Source: Marinobacter sp. JH2 (GTDB taxonomy: Bacteria > Pseudomonadota > Gammaproteobacteria > Pseudomonadales > Oleiphilaceae). From it: 64,000 bases of DNA. Positions within the stretch are counted from its first letter, which is position 1, and each line of letters opens with the position of its first letter. Below the pieces are notes generated by a model. It ran no database searches, was not told where the DNA came from, and was given only the letters and a program-made list of their open reading frames with translations. Both the position numbers and the translations under genes were made by a program. The DNA lies in contig NZ_CP037934.1 in assembly GCF_004353225.1 (NCBI RefSeq), forward strand, positions 1,984,001 to 2,048,000, written 5' to 3'. Positions 47,206 through 56,628 of this stretch are shown here, piece after piece.

Positions 47206-48851
47206 GCCGATACCTCTTCCTGAGCCTGATTTCGCAGCATAAAGCGCTGAATCTTGCCGCTTGGTGTTTTTGGCAGTTCGTCTACAAACTCAATTTCCCG
47301 AGGGAAGGCGTGGGTCGACAAGCGCCGGCGTACCAGCTCCTGAAGCTCGTCTTTCAGGCTTTGCTCTTCCACGGGCTCTTGGCCTGCTTTGATTACCACG
47401 TACGCCTTGATGATAGAGCCACGTTTTTCGTCCGGTTTGGCAACCACCCCAGACTCCGCCACGGCAGCGTGCTCCAGCAAGGTACTTTCCACGTCTGCGG
47501 GACCCACCCGGTAGCCTGCGGTGGTGATGATGTCATCATCCCGGCCGCTGAAGGAGAAGCTGCCATCGCCATGACAAACCACCATGTCGCCGGTCAGGTA
47601 ATAACCATTGGCGAATGGGTCTTTTTCACCCCAGGTGTAACCATCGAAATGGAACAGAGGTGATGCCTTGGTATCAACCGCTACCTGACCGATCTCACCA
47701 GCGGCCACTTCTTCGTATTTGGTATTCAGCGCAACTACACGATGGCCAGGGGAAGCATACCCCATGGCACCATCTCGCATCGGGTGCTCCATGGCGTGGA
47801 AGTTACAGCACGTCATACCCGTTTCAGTCTGGCCATAATGGTCTTTCACCGGGCAGCCAAAACGACGGTCTATCCAGTTCACCACTTCGGGATTCAGTGG
47901 CTCGCCGGCGCTGCTACACACCCTCAGGCCGAGTGTTTCCCCTTCCGGCAGAACTTGGTCATTGGCTTTCAGCAACCGGTATGCCGTTGGAGCCGCAGCC
48001 AAGTTGGTGATCCCGTACTTTCGGATCATGTCGTAAGTGGATTCCGGGGTGAACGCATTCGGGTTGAAATGAGTGGTGTGGCCCATAAGCAGCGGACCGG
48101 TCACTGCGTAGTAAAGGCCATAGGCCCAGCCGGGATCGGCTACGTTCCAGAATACATCGCCCTCACGCAAATCGATCGCGTACTTCATGTAAACGTAGAA
48201 GGCCAGCAGGGCCTTCGCTGGTACGGCAACTCCCTTGGCTTTGCCCACTGTTCCAGAGGTAAACATCTGCAAAAAGGGATCGCTGCCGGTGATCATCACC
48301 GGTTCGAATTGATCGGGCTGAGCGCTTAACACCTGTTCGAAATCAGGCACATCATCACCGGTTGCTGCTGCGTTACGGCATAGCACGGGCGGGCAGCCTT
48401 TCACGTCAGCCAGTTTGGAGTAGTTGTCCGGGTCGGTCACTACCAAGCGGGTGCTGGCTTTTTCTAGACGATACTCAATGGCGCCCGAACCAAAGGCGGT
48501 GAACAGTGGCTGGTATACCGCGCCGATACGCAAGGTGCCGGCGATCACGATTAACAGCTCGGGGCCCCGGGGCAGCAGTCCAGCGACACGATCGCCTTTA
48601 CTGACACCGAGGGACTGAAGGTAATTGGCGAAGCGAGCGGAAGCAGCCTTAAGCTCGGCAAAGGTCAGCGCACCATCGCCGCCGTTGGCTTTCTCGTAAT
48701 AGAGCGCGACCTTTTGCGGGTCGGTCGCCCACTTGTCACAAATTTCGTAGCATACGTTCAAGCCACTGTCTAAACGACCATCCAGGACCTCTGATTCCAG
48801 TGCGGCCGCATCAAAGTTGCTGTACACATCATTGTATTGCGGAAGGCTCAT
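47202..48851 (-). CDS. Acyl-CoA synthetase (AMP-forming, acetyl-/medium-chain type)
   Basis: A 549-residue ligase with P-loop QMFTSGTVGKAKGVAVP, KDHYGQTETGMTCCN and YYLTGDMVVCHGDGSFSFSGRDDDII. The catalytic lysine is in TPSGKIQRF. It lacks the extra N-terminal segment of AcsA, and the pattern is closer to medium- or short-chain acyl-CoA synthetases. A LiuR-type site lies 67 bp upstream. The two-gene unit with the thioesterase sits between the liv and mms operons, so branched short-chain acids such as isobutyrate or isovalerate are reasonable substrates by context. Confidence 0.9.
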   Translation of the reverse strand: MSLPQYNDVYSNFDAAALESEVLDGRLDSGLNVCYEICDKWATDPQKVALYYEKANGGDGALTFAELKAASARFANYLQSLGVSKGDRVAGLLPRGPELLIVIAGTLRIGAVYQPLFTAFGSGAIEYRLEKASTRLVVTDPDNYSKLADVKGCPPVLCRNAAATGDDVPDFEQVLSAQPDQFEPVMITGSDPFLQMFTSGTVGKAKGVAVPAKALLAFYVYMKYAIDLREGDVFWNVADPGWAYGLYYAVTGPLLMGHTTHFNPNAFTPESTYDMIRKYGITNLAAAPTAYRLLKANDQVLPEGETLGLRVCSSAGEPLNPEVVNWIDRRFGCPVKDHYGQTETGMTCCNFHAMEHPMRDGAMGYASPGHRVVALNTKYEEVAAGEIGQVAVDTKASPLFHFDGYTWGEKDPFANGYYLTGDMVVCHGDGSFSFSGRDDDIITTAGYRVGPADVESTLLEHAAVAESGVVAKPDEKRGSIIKAYVVIKAGQEPVEEQSLKDELQELVRRRLSTHAFPREIEFVDELPKTPSGKIQRFMLRNQAQEEVSA

Positions 48852-48917
48852 CGTCCTCTCCTAATTGTTGTTGTGTTCACTTACACATGCTTCATACAGA
48901 TTTAGCATGACATGCAT

Positions 48918-48933
48918 TTTACGTAAAGGTAAA
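48918..48933. promoter_or_regulatory. LiuR-like operator upstream of the acyl-CoA synthetase
   Basis: TTTACGTAAAGGTAAA, an imperfect palindrome with one changed half-site base (G in place of C) in the right arm. It lies 67 bp before the synthetase start at 48851. Confidence 0.6.
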
Positions 48934-48944
48934 CTTTAGGCTAA

Positions 48945-48971
48945 ATAAAAAGGGCGAACCCAGATCGCCCT
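48945..48971 (-). terminator. Terminator of the mms (valine) operon
   Basis: On the minus strand AGGGCGA pairs with TCGCCCT across an eight-base loop and is followed by TTTTTATTT. It lies 8 bp after the mmsB stop and just before the acyl-CoA synthetase promoter. Confidence 0.75.
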
Positions 48972-48978
48972 CACCCGA

Positions 48979-49866
48979 TTACTCTGGCTGGAAAAGCCTT
49001 AGAATGCTTGAGAAATCCAGCTCGCCATTACCCTGCCCTGCGTGCAACTGGAACAAGTTCCGAGCCAGTGAACCCATCGGAATGGACGCCTGATTTGTGA
49101 CGGCGTTATCAAATGCTAACCCCAAATCCTTCGCCATCAGGTTCACCAAAAAGCCTCCCTCATAATTCCGTGACGCAGGCACCCCTTCCATGACACCCGG
49201 CCAAGGGTTATACACGTTCAATGCCCAGTTGCCCCCCGAACTTTGCTTCATGACTTCAGACAGCACCGCGGGATCCAGACCGTTTTTAGCTCCCAGCGCC
49301 AAGGCTTCACTGGTGCCCGCCATCAAGATTGCCAGCAGCATGTTGTTACAAATTTTGGCGACTTGCCCTGCGCCGAAAGGCCCGGCGTGGAAGATGTTCT
49401 TGCCCATACTTTCGAGAATCGGTTTAGCCTTCTCGAAGGTGTCGGCTTCACCACCGCAAATAAACGTCAAAGTGCCCGCTTTCGCTCCACCCACGCCTCC
49501 GGAGACGGGTGCATCAATGAACGCCAAGCCTTTGGCCGTTGCTTCTTCGGCTACACTGCGCGCTGTTTCCGGCGCAATGGTTGAGGAATCAATCACCAGC
49601 GTGCCTTCGGGCAAGGCTGACAGCAGCCCGTCTTCGCCCAGATAAACGGCTTCTACATGCTTGCCTGCAGGCAACATAGTAATGACGCACTCGGCACCTT
49701 CGGCAGCCGCTTTTCCGCTCTCTGCGCTGCTTGCACCTTCGGAAACCAGAGCCTCAACAGCCGATGCAGACAAATCAAATACAGTGACTTGATGCCCGGC
49801 TTTAACCAGGTTGGAGGCCATCGGAGCCCCCATGTTACCGAGACCAATAAACGTGATTTTCGCCAT
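48979..49866 (-). CDS. mmsB: 3-Hydroxyisobutyrate dehydrogenase
   Basis: A 295-residue enzyme with the NAD-binding FIGLGNMGAPMASNLVKAGH at the N-terminus, the substrate-binding DAPVSGGVGGAKAGTL and the catalytic lysine in GQVAKICNNMLLA. It oxidises 3-hydroxyisobutyrate to methylmalonate semialdehyde in valine catabolism. A GAAGCAC site precedes the ATG at 49866. It is the last gene of the operon and is followed by a terminator. Confidence 0.95.
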   Translation of the reverse strand: MAKITFIGLGNMGAPMASNLVKAGHQVTVFDLSASAVEALVSEGASSAESGKAAAEGAECVITMLPAGKHVEAVYLGEDGLLSALPEGTLVIDSSTIAPETARSVAEEATAKGLAFIDAPVSGGVGGAKAGTLTFICGGEADTFEKAKPILESMGKNIFHAGPFGAGQVAKICNNMLLAILMAGTSEALALGAKNGLDPAVLSEVMKQSSGGNWALNVYNPWPGVMEGVPASRNYEGGFLVNLMAKDLGLAFDNAVTNQASIPMGSLARNLFQLHAGQGNGELDFSSILRLFQPE

Positions 49867-49905
49867 AGTGCTTCTCCTTGTTATTGTTGCAATCCACCGG
49901 GGGTG

Positions 49906-50988
49906 TTATCCGGCGTTCAGGGTAAAAAATTCATCAATCCACTGGCTGTCCATCTCCGCCAATGAGGCATAACGCCACCGTGGTTGCATATCTTTATCTA
50001 TCAACAAGGCCCGAATGCCTTCGGCAAACTCACCCTTCTTCAAACAGTTCTTGGACAACACCAATTCGTTATCCAATACCTGTTTCAAGCTATCCAGCTT
50101 GCTTCGGTGATAGTGCCTCCAGGTCAACGCGAGTGCGGTTGGAGAGGCATTCGCTACACCTTTGACGGTTTTACCTAACCAGTCATCACGACTGCCGAGC
50201 TCCTGCAGCTGTGCGACAACTTGCTCTAATGAGCCGGCATCCGTCACTTGCTGAATCTCATCAAAGTGCTTGCGAACCGGAGATTCTGGCAACGCCTCGG
50301 CACTTTGTTGCTCAAACTGTTTAAGCACGCCACTGACCACATGATGGCCATTATCGTTTTGCCAACTGACCGACTTCAGTGCGTCGATCACTTGCGCTTT
50401 GCGATCTTGGGAGATGAAGCGGTCAGCCATGTTCACAAACAGCGCATCCGCAGCGTTCATACGTGCGCCGGTCAACCCAAGAAACAGGCCCGTTCGCATG
50501 GGCATTCGGTTCAGGAACCAGCCCGCACCGATGTCCGGATACAGGCCGATGCTGACTTCTGGCATGGCCAACTTGGAGTTTTCGGTCACGACTCGGTGAG
50601 AAGCACCTACCATCAAGCCAATACCACCGCCCATGACGATCCCGTTGCCCCAACATATGATGGGTTTTGGGAACGTGTGGATCAGATAATCCAGCTCATA
50701 CTCATCGGTAAAAAACTGCTCGCCCTCACTCAGTTTTCCGGATTCGGTCATGCTCCGGTACAGAGAAACAATATCCCCGCCCGCGCAGAAGGCTTTTTCA
50801 CCCTCTGCTTCCAGCCAAACAGCGCGAACACTAGGATCTTCGGCCCAACGTTCCAGCTGAGGCACTAGCAGCCGGATCATATCCATCGACAACGAGTTGA
50901 GGTTGCGAGGCGTATTTAGCCGGGCCACCGCGATGCGCGCACCGTCACTGGTGTTCCACTCTTCAAAGACTATTGGTTGATCGCTCAT
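49906..50988 (-). CDS. 3-Hydroxyisobutyryl-CoA hydrolase
   Basis: The start is placed at the ATG at 50988 (MSDQPIVFEEWNTSDG); an ATG at 51015 would overlap the previous gene by 16 bases and add nine residues. The 360-residue length and the crotonase-fold blocks FCAGGDIVSLYR, GNGIVMGGGIGLMVGASHRVV and IGLYPDIGAGWFLNR fit HIBYL-CoA hydrolases rather than hydratases, which are near 260. It releases 3-hydroxyisobutyrate for MmsB. It lies 39 bp before mmsB. Confidence 0.93.
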   Translation of the reverse strand: MSDQPIVFEEWNTSDGARIAVARLNTPRNLNSLSMDMIRLLVPQLERWAEDPSVRAVWLEAEGEKAFCAGGDIVSLYRSMTESGKLSEGEQFFTDEYELDYLIHTFPKPIICWGNGIVMGGGIGLMVGASHRVVTENSKLAMPEVSIGLYPDIGAGWFLNRMPMRTGLFLGLTGARMNAADALFVNMADRFISQDRKAQVIDALKSVSWQNDNGHHVVSGVLKQFEQQSAEALPESPVRKHFDEIQQVTDAGSLEQVVAQLQELGSRDDWLGKTVKGVANASPTALALTWRHYHRSKLDSLKQVLDNELVLSKNCLKKGEFAEGIRALLIDKDMQPRWRYASLAEMDSQWIDEFFTLNAG

Positions 50989-50999
50989 AACGGCCCCGG

Positions 51000-51779
51000 T
51001 TATTGGTTTTTCCATTCCGGCTTACGCTTTTCCAAAAACGCGTTTACGCCTTCTTTTTGATCTTCGGTGTGGAACAGCTCCACGAACAACTCACGCTCCA
51101 TTCGCCAGCCGTCACTATGGCTGCGGCCATCGCGAGCACTCATCACCAACTGTTTGCAGCGAGCGATCGACGATGGGCTTTGTTTGCAAGCGCCTTCTGC
51201 CAGCTTCAAAGCTTTTTCTATCGATTGTCCAGAAGGTACAACTTCTTCCACCAATCCGATTTGCTGCGCTTTTTCCGCTGTCACGCGCTCACCACACAGG
51301 ATCATGCGCTTAGCCCAGCCTTCGCCCACCAACCAAGGCAAATTCTGGGTACCACCAGCGCACGGCAACAAACCAACGCTGGCTTCTGGCAGCGCCATCT
51401 GTGCATGCTCTTCGGCAATGCGGATGTCGCAGGACAGCGCGCATTCCAGGCCGCCGCCCATGGCGTAACCGTTAATAGCGGCAATTGAAACACCGCGGAA
51501 GCCGGTCAAAGCGGCAAAGGCTTCACCAAAGCGCTGAGCCATTTCATTGGCTCTGGCCCGATCGCCGTCTGCGAAGGTTTTCAGGTCCGCGCCGGCGGAG
51601 AAAAACTTTTCGCCCTGCCCGGTCACCACCAACGCGTAGATGTTCTGGTCGGCGTTAAGCTCTGCGACCGTCTTTTTCAGGGCGGCTAACGAATCCGCCG
51701 TCCAGGTGTTTGCCGGCGGGTTGGCAATGGTAAGAATCGCAATATGGTCGCGTTTTTCGAGTTGGATAAGTTCACTCAT
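51000..51779 (-). CDS. Enoyl-CoA hydratase
   Basis: A 259-residue crotonase with FFSAGADLKTFADG and INGYAMGGGLECALSCDIRIAEE, and the catalytic glutamate region LPEASVGLLPCAGGTQ. In this operon it should hydrate methacrylyl-CoA to 3-hydroxyisobutyryl-CoA. It is 30 bp after the acyl-CoA dehydrogenase gene and 11 bp before the hydrolase start. Confidence 0.92.
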   Translation of the reverse strand: MSELIQLEKRDHIAILTIANPPANTWTADSLAALKKTVAELNADQNIYALVVTGQGEKFFSAGADLKTFADGDRARANEMAQRFGEAFAALTGFRGVSIAAINGYAMGGGLECALSCDIRIAEEHAQMALPEASVGLLPCAGGTQNLPWLVGEGWAKRMILCGERVTAEKAQQIGLVEEVVPSGQSIEKALKLAEGACKQSPSSIARCKQLVMSARDGRSHSDGWRMERELFVELFHTEDQKEGVNAFLEKRKPEWKNQ

Positions 51780-51809
51780 GTTTGAATCCTTTTGTTATCT
51801 ATTTGGCCG

Positions 51810-52976
51810 TCACTGGATGGCTTCGGCCACGCCATCATCCAGCAACCGGCGAGCAATGATCATGCGCATGATTTCATTGGTGCCTTCCAGAATCTGGTGT
51901 ACCCGCAAGTCTCTCACGTAGCGTTCCAGAGGATACTCCCGGATATAACCGTAACCGCCATGCAACTGCAAAGCCTCGTTGGCCACCTCAAAACAGGCGT
52001 CGGTGGCAAAGCGTTTGGCCATGGCACAGTGAAGAGTGGCTTCAGTGTCTTTGCTGTCCAGTTTAAACGCACCCAGACGCACCATTTGACGTGCCGCAAC
52101 AAGATTCGTTGCCATATCTGCCAGCTTGAATTGCAGCGCCTGAAACGCCGCCAAGGGCTTACCGAATTGCTGGCGCTCGTGCAGGTAATTGCGGGCTCGG
52201 AGAAGCGCGGCCTGAGCACCACCCAGAGAACACGTGGCAATGTTCAGCCGTCCTCCGTCCAAGCCCTTCATAGCGATTGCAAAACCGTCGCCCTCTTCCC
52301 CGACGCGGTTGCTGGCAGGAATGCGAACGTCTTCAAGCGTGACCATTCGGGTGGGTTGGCTGTGCCAACCCATTTTTTCTTCATTCTTGCCATACGAGAC
52401 ACCTTCAGCATCGGCTGGAATCACAAAGGTGGATATGCCTTTCGCTCCGCTATCAGCGTCTCCCGTGCGGGCCATCAGAACCAGCACGTCGGTGTCACCA
52501 GCTCCCGATATAAACATCTTGCTGCCGTTAATCACATAACTATCGCCGTCGCGAACCGCTTTGGTTCGCAAGCTCGCAGCATCCGAACCGGCACCCGGTT
52601 CGGTCAGACAGTACGATGCCAGCCATTCTCCGCTCGCCATCTTCGGCACAAACTCTTGTTTAAGCGCGTCATCGGCAAAGCTGGCAACCATCCAGGTAGC
52701 CATGTTATGGATGGTGATAAACGCGGCAGTGGAAGGGCAAGCCATAGCAAGCTCTTCCACGATCACCGAGGTGTCCATCCGGGATAGCCCCATCCCACCG
52801 AGGGCTTCCGGAGTGTATATCCCCATAAAACCCATCTCGCCCGCTTGCTTCATTACGTCCACTGGGAAGGTGTGGTCCACATCCCACTGCCCCGCGAACG
52901 GGGCCATGGTTTTCTCGGCAAAGGCCCGGGCGGCTTCCCGAAACGCTAATTGATCTTCCGTCAGGTTGAAATCCAT
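51810..52976 (-). CDS. Acyl-CoA dehydrogenase (likely isobutyryl-CoA)
   Basis: A 388-residue flavoprotein with CLTEPGAGSDAASLRTKAV, ALQLHGGYGYIREYPLERY and the C-terminal catalytic glutamate in QILEGTNEIMR. It is the second gene after mmsA, 22 bp away. The expected reaction is isobutyryl-CoA to methacrylyl-CoA in valine catabolism. The start ATG at 52976 follows a CCAGGAGTCG site. Confidence 0.92.
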   Translation of the reverse strand: MDFNLTEDQLAFREAARAFAEKTMAPFAGQWDVDHTFPVDVMKQAGEMGFMGIYTPEALGGMGLSRMDTSVIVEELAMACPSTAAFITIHNMATWMVASFADDALKQEFVPKMASGEWLASYCLTEPGAGSDAASLRTKAVRDGDSYVINGSKMFISGAGDTDVLVLMARTGDADSGAKGISTFVIPADAEGVSYGKNEEKMGWHSQPTRMVTLEDVRIPASNRVGEEGDGFAIAMKGLDGGRLNIATCSLGGAQAALLRARNYLHERQQFGKPLAAFQALQFKLADMATNLVAARQMVRLGAFKLDSKDTEATLHCAMAKRFATDACFEVANEALQLHGGYGYIREYPLERYVRDLRVHQILEGTNEIMRMIIARRLLDDGVAEAIQ

Positions 52977-52998
52977 GGCTCGACTCCTGGCTGCGCAA

Positions 52999-54492
52999 TT
53001 AGCGCAGCTGAATAGAGAAGTTGGCTTCTGACGACGTGGCTTCGCTGTTGAACCAGCGGGAGGTCACGGTTTTGGTTTCGGTATAGAAGCGCACCGCTTG
53101 CTTACCGTACGCGTGCTGGTCACCGTAGAAAGAACCTTTCCACCCGGTGAACGAGAAGAACGGGAGGGGTACCGGGATGGGAATGTTCACGCCCACCTGA
53201 CCAACTTCGATTTCATGCTGGAAACGACGTGCTGCGCCACCGTGGTTGGTAAAGATAGATGTGCCGTTGCCGTATGGGCTGTCATTGATCAGCTCAATCG
53301 CATCGCCCAGTGAGTCTGCGTTCATGCAGCACAGTACAGGGCCAAAGATCTCCTCGTTATAAACATCCATCTCAGTGGTGACTTCACTGAACAGCGTTGG
53401 TCCTACCCAGTGACCGTCAGGAAGACCTTCAACAGTGCAGCCGCGACCGTCTAGCATCAGCTTCGCACCTTGGGCTTCACCGGTGGCGATCAGCGATTCG
53501 ACACGCTCTTTTGCCTTAGCACTGATGACGGGGCCGTAGCTAGCGCCGGAATCGTTCCAGGCGCCCGGGCGAACCTTGGCCATGGCTTCTTTCAGTTCCG
53601 GAATCCATTCTTGAGCCGCGCCCACGAACACCGCGACAGAGATGGCCATACAACGCTGACCCGCAGCGCCGACAGAGGCACCAACAAGAGCGTTCAGAAC
53701 TTGCTGTTTATCGGCATCCGGCATGATGACCATGTGGTTCTTAGCACCGGCAAAGCTCTGTACACGCTTCATGTTGCGAGTACCGGTTTCATAGATATAA
53801 CGACCGACGGGTACGGAGCCAACGAAGGAAATAGCCTTGATAGCCGGGTCGTTCAGCAGCGTGTCCACCTGCTCTTTAGCACCGTGTACTACCTGCAGAA
53901 CGCCTTTGGGAGCGCCAGCTTCTTCAAACAGTTCAGCCAAACGCATTGGCGTGAGGGGGTCCTGCTCGGAAGGCTTAAGAATAAAGGTGTTACCGCAAGC
54001 GATGGCCATGGGGAACATCCACAGCGGAATCATCGCGGGGAAGTTGAACGGGGTGATACCGGCACAAACGCCCAGAGGCTGAATCCAGGAGTGGGTGTCC
54101 ACTTCGCGGGCCACGTTTTCAACCGTTTCACCCATCATCATAGAAGCAACGTTCGCGGCGTGCTCAACCACTTCAATACCGCGCCAAACATCACCCTTGG
54201 CATCATCAAACGTCTTACCGGTTTCCTGTGACAGAATCTCGGCGATTTCGTCGTGATGCTCTTTCAACAGGGCTTGGTAACGGAGCATCACCCGTGCCCG
54301 CTCGGAGATTGGCGTTTCTTTCCAGCTTTTAAACACCTCACCGGCGTTGTCGATGGCCTGACGCATTTCGTCAGCAGTCGCACAGGGAACTTGTGCGATG
54401 ACTTCGTTGGTTGCAGGGTTGGTCACGTCAATCCAGTTATCGGTCTGGCTTTGAGCGAATTCTCCGGCAATTAGCTGAGGTACTTTTTTCAT
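52999..54492 (-). CDS. mmsA: Methylmalonate-semialdehyde dehydrogenase (CoA-acylating)
   Basis: A 497-residue aldehyde dehydrogenase with [15 protein letters not shown], the catalytic cysteine in [16 protein letters not shown] and the glutamate/NAD motif region [20 protein letters not shown]-terminal [33 protein letters not shown] is diagnostic of MmsA. It makes propionyl-CoA from methylmalonate semialdehyde. It is first in the operon and divergent from the AraC regulator, so MmsR-type activation is likely. Confidence 0.96.
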   Translation of the reverse strand: MKKVPQLIAGEFAQSQTDNWIDVTNPATNEVIAQVPCATADEMRQAIDNAGEVFKSWKETPISERARVMLRYQALLKEHHDEIAEILSQETGKTFDDAKGDVWRGIEVVEHAANVASMMMGETVENVAREVDTHSWIQPLGVCAGITPFNFPAMIPLWMFPMAIACGNTFILKPSEQDPLTPMRLAELFEEAGAPKGVLQVVHGAKEQVDTLLNDPAIKAISFVGSVPVGRYIYETGTRNMKRVQSFAGAKNHMVIMPDADKQQVLNALVGASVGAAGQRCMAISVAVFVGAAQEWIPELKEAMAKVRPGAWNDSGASYGPVISAKAKERVESLIATGEAQGAKLMLDGRGCTVEGLPDGHWVGPTLFSEVTTEMDVYNEEIFGPVLCCMNADSLGDAIELINDSPYGNGTSIFTNHGGAARRFQHEIEVGQVGVNIPIPVPLPFFSFTGWKGSFYGDQHAYGKQAVRFYTETKTVTSRWFNSEATSSEANFSIQLR

Positions 54493-54621
54493 AGCATGGG
54501 TCCGTGGTTGTTGTTATCCAATAAGTCCCGATCTGTTCTCCAAGAGACCTGCCCGGGAAGTTGATAACCATCAGACTAGCACTAACCCGAGCAACTGGTG
54601 ATTGACTAAATTTCGCTCTTG
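54493..54621. promoter_or_regulatory. Divergent mmsA / araC-family control region
   Basis: A 129-bp spacer between two outward-facing genes. It holds CCATCAGACTAGCACTAACC and several TGGTT-like half-sites, but I could not define a clear direct repeat. By analogy with MmsR-mmsAB, the activator site should lie here. Confidence 0.5.
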
Positions 54622-55539
54622 ATGGATTATTTTTCGATGCGAAAAGATATTCAACGAAAGCAATCGACCCAAACATCGCAATGGCCGGTTCCTGCGGACA
54701 GCGTTAGATACGTGATCCCGGAACCAATCGTTCGCCTTCTCGCCAGTCATGACCTGACCCGAGAGCTTTACCCGCTTGCCTTTGGCCACTACCGTAAGGC
54801 CGTCGGTCATCACATGCACAGGGAACATCACCGAGACAATCTTTTGGTTTACTGCACGGATGGAAACGCGTTCCTGAACGTAGAAGGAGTGCCTTATACC
54901 GTCGGCTCTGGCGACCTACTGTTATTGCCTGCCGGGGCCAGTCACCGGTACACCGCCGATCCGAACAATCCATGGTCCATTCACTGGGCCCACTACTCTG
55001 GCCCGCTAGCGGAAGCGTTTCAGCAACACATGGGCTTCACCAATGGCACCTACATTCGCCACCTGGGCCGACAACCCCGTTTGCTGGTGGACTTCAACGG
55101 CTTGCTGTCGGTACGCCAAACAGGCTACCGCACCCAAGGGCTGATTCACGCCAGCAACCGCTTGCGACAACTGCTGGCGGCCGTACCGATCAATGCCGAC
55201 GAAACCGGGCAAGTGCGGCAGGCTGAACTTGAGGTTATTCATAACTACATGCGGGAACACCTTGAAGAACGGCTGACACTGAATGAGCTGGCTGAACTTG
55301 CCGGCCGATCACCCGCGCATTTTGCCACCCGCTATCGCGAGCAAACCGGCACCGCACCCATACAGCACTTTCTACACCTGAAAGTAGAGCGCGCTTGCGA
55401 ACTGTTGGACACTACCAGCCAAACTTTTGCAGATATCAGCCGCCAACTGGGCTACGACGATGCGTACTACTTTTCCCGTCTGTTCAAAAAAGTCATGGGG
55501 AAATCGCCCAGCGACTACCGGCACACGGCAAGACATTGA
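54622..55539 (+). CDS. mmsR: AraC family regulator, MmsR-like
   Basis: About 305 residues from the ATG at 54622; an ATG at 54637 (MRKDIQRKQSTQT) is an alternative, and neither has a strong ribosome-binding site. An N-terminal cupin-like sensor domain covers about 30-180 (GDLLLLPAGASHRYTADPNNPWSIHW). The C-terminal AraC helix-turn-helix pair includes LTLNELAELAGRSPAHFATRY and FADISRQLGYDDAYYFSRLFKK. It is divergent from mmsA, the same arrangement as MmsR of Pseudomonas, which activates mmsAB with valine intermediates. The ligand is presumed. Confidence 0.88.
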   Translation: MDYFSMRKDIQRKQSTQTSQWPVPADSVRYVIPEPIVRLLASHDLTRELYPLAFGHYRKAVGHHMHREHHRDNLLVYCTDGNAFLNVEGVPYTVGSGDLLLLPAGASHRYTADPNNPWSIHWAHYSGPLAEAFQQHMGFTNGTYIRHLGRQPRLLVDFNGLLSVRQTGYRTQGLIHASNRLRQLLAAVPINADETGQVRQAELEVIHNYMREHLEERLTLNELAELAGRSPAHFATRYREQTGTAPIQHFLHLKVERACELLDTTSQTFADISRQLGYDDAYYFSRLFKKVMGKSPSDYRHTARH

Positions 55540-55638
55540 TTAACGGGCGCATCACATTGTGGTTATGCCCTGATATAGTTGGCGCAGCCTTTACAAACCT
55601 ATAACAACACGGTTCAAACAACGTTTCGGGAGAAATCA

Positions 55639-56628
55639 ATGCAGCCGTTGGATATTCAGGTGGTTGAGCAAGCCATCCGCTGGTGCAAAGCCGATGAAAG
55701 CTTCTGGCTGTGCACCGTGCTGAGCACCTTCGGCTCATCCCCACGAGCACCCGGCTCCTGGTTAATCGCGAAAGCCAATGGCGACCATTGTGGCTCGCTT
55801 TCTGGTGGCTGCGTAGAGGAGGATTTCCTTGCCCGACTGAGCGAGGGAGAGTTCCAAGGGCGCCTGAACCGGGTCCGATACGGTGCCTCAGACACCCCTG
55901 ATAACCCAAGAGTCAGCCTCCCCTGCGGCGGCGTGCTAGACGTACTGGTGGAATACTGGCCCGCAAATGACCACACTCTTGAGCACTTCCTGGCACTCAA
56001 AAATGCGCTAGAAGGTGCAGGCGCTCTGGTTCGCAACTTGTGTTTCGAATCCGGTGACGTTGACCTCATCCCGGATGAAAGCTTGGGCAACAAAGTTGAA
56101 GTAGATCGAAACGAGCAACGCGTGCGCCTGCGTGTGGGCCCGGTTTCACGACTGGTGATAGCGGGGCTTTCACCGGTATCGACTGTGTGCGCCAGTTTTG
56201 CCCACAGTCTTGGGTTCGAGGTGATCGTCTGTGACCCCCGGCCCGAGGAAGTTCGACATTTCAATGTGCCAGGCGTTACCTTGCGCCAGGAACTCCCGTC
56301 TGTCTGGATTGCCCGGGAAGGCTGTCACCGGGCAACCGCAGTGGTTGCACTTACCCACGATCCCAAGATCGACGATACTGCGCTCATTGAGGCGATCAAA
56401 ACCGACGCTTTCTACATTGGCGTGATGGGATCTCAACGGACATCTGAAAAGCGTCGGGAGCGACTGTTGCGAATTGGCGGGTTAACGGACGCCCAAGCTG
56501 ATCGTATTCACATGCCCATCGGCTTAAACATCGGAAGTAAAACGCCCGCCGAGATCGCCCTTTCGGTGATGGCGGACGTTGTCAGAGTGCGCGAAGGCGT
56601 TACGGCGCCTGCATTGCATCCAGCTTAG
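55639..56628 (+). CDS. XdhC/CoxI family protein
   Basis: The start is the ATG at 55639 (MQPLDIQVVEQAIRWCKADES) with GGGAGAA upstream. The 329-residue protein has the N-terminal XdhC_CoxI domain (STFGSSPRAPGSWLIAK and GSLSGGCVEEDFLARL, with the conserved cysteine). The C-terminal Rossmann-like XdhC_C domain ends FYIGVMGSQRTSEKRRERLL. These proteins insert or sulfurate molybdenum cofactor for xanthine or CO dehydrogenases, yet none is nearby. The last 29 bases overlap the convergent hydrolase gene. It might serve a molybdoenzyme encoded elsewhere. Confidence 0.88.
   Translation: MQPLDIQVVEQAIRWCKADESFWLCTVLSTFGSSPRAPGSWLIAKANGDHCGSLSGGCVEEDFLARLSEGEFQGRLNRVRYGASDTPDNPRVSLPCGGVLDVLVEYWPANDHTLEHFLALKNALEGAGALVRNLCFESGDVDLIPDESLGNKVEVDRNEQRVRLRVGPVSRLVIAGLSPVSTVCASFAHSLGFEVIVCDPRPEEVRHFNVPGVTLRQELPSVWIAREGCHRATAVVALTHDPKIDDTALIEAIKTDAFYIGVMGSQRTSEKRRERLLRIGGLTDAQADRIHMPIGLNIGSKTPAEIALSVMADVVRVREGVTAPALHPA

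Noticed and set aside
51792..52787. 331-codon plus-strand open frame
   Set aside because: Exact antisense of the acyl-CoA dehydrogenase gene; composition is that of a shadow frame.
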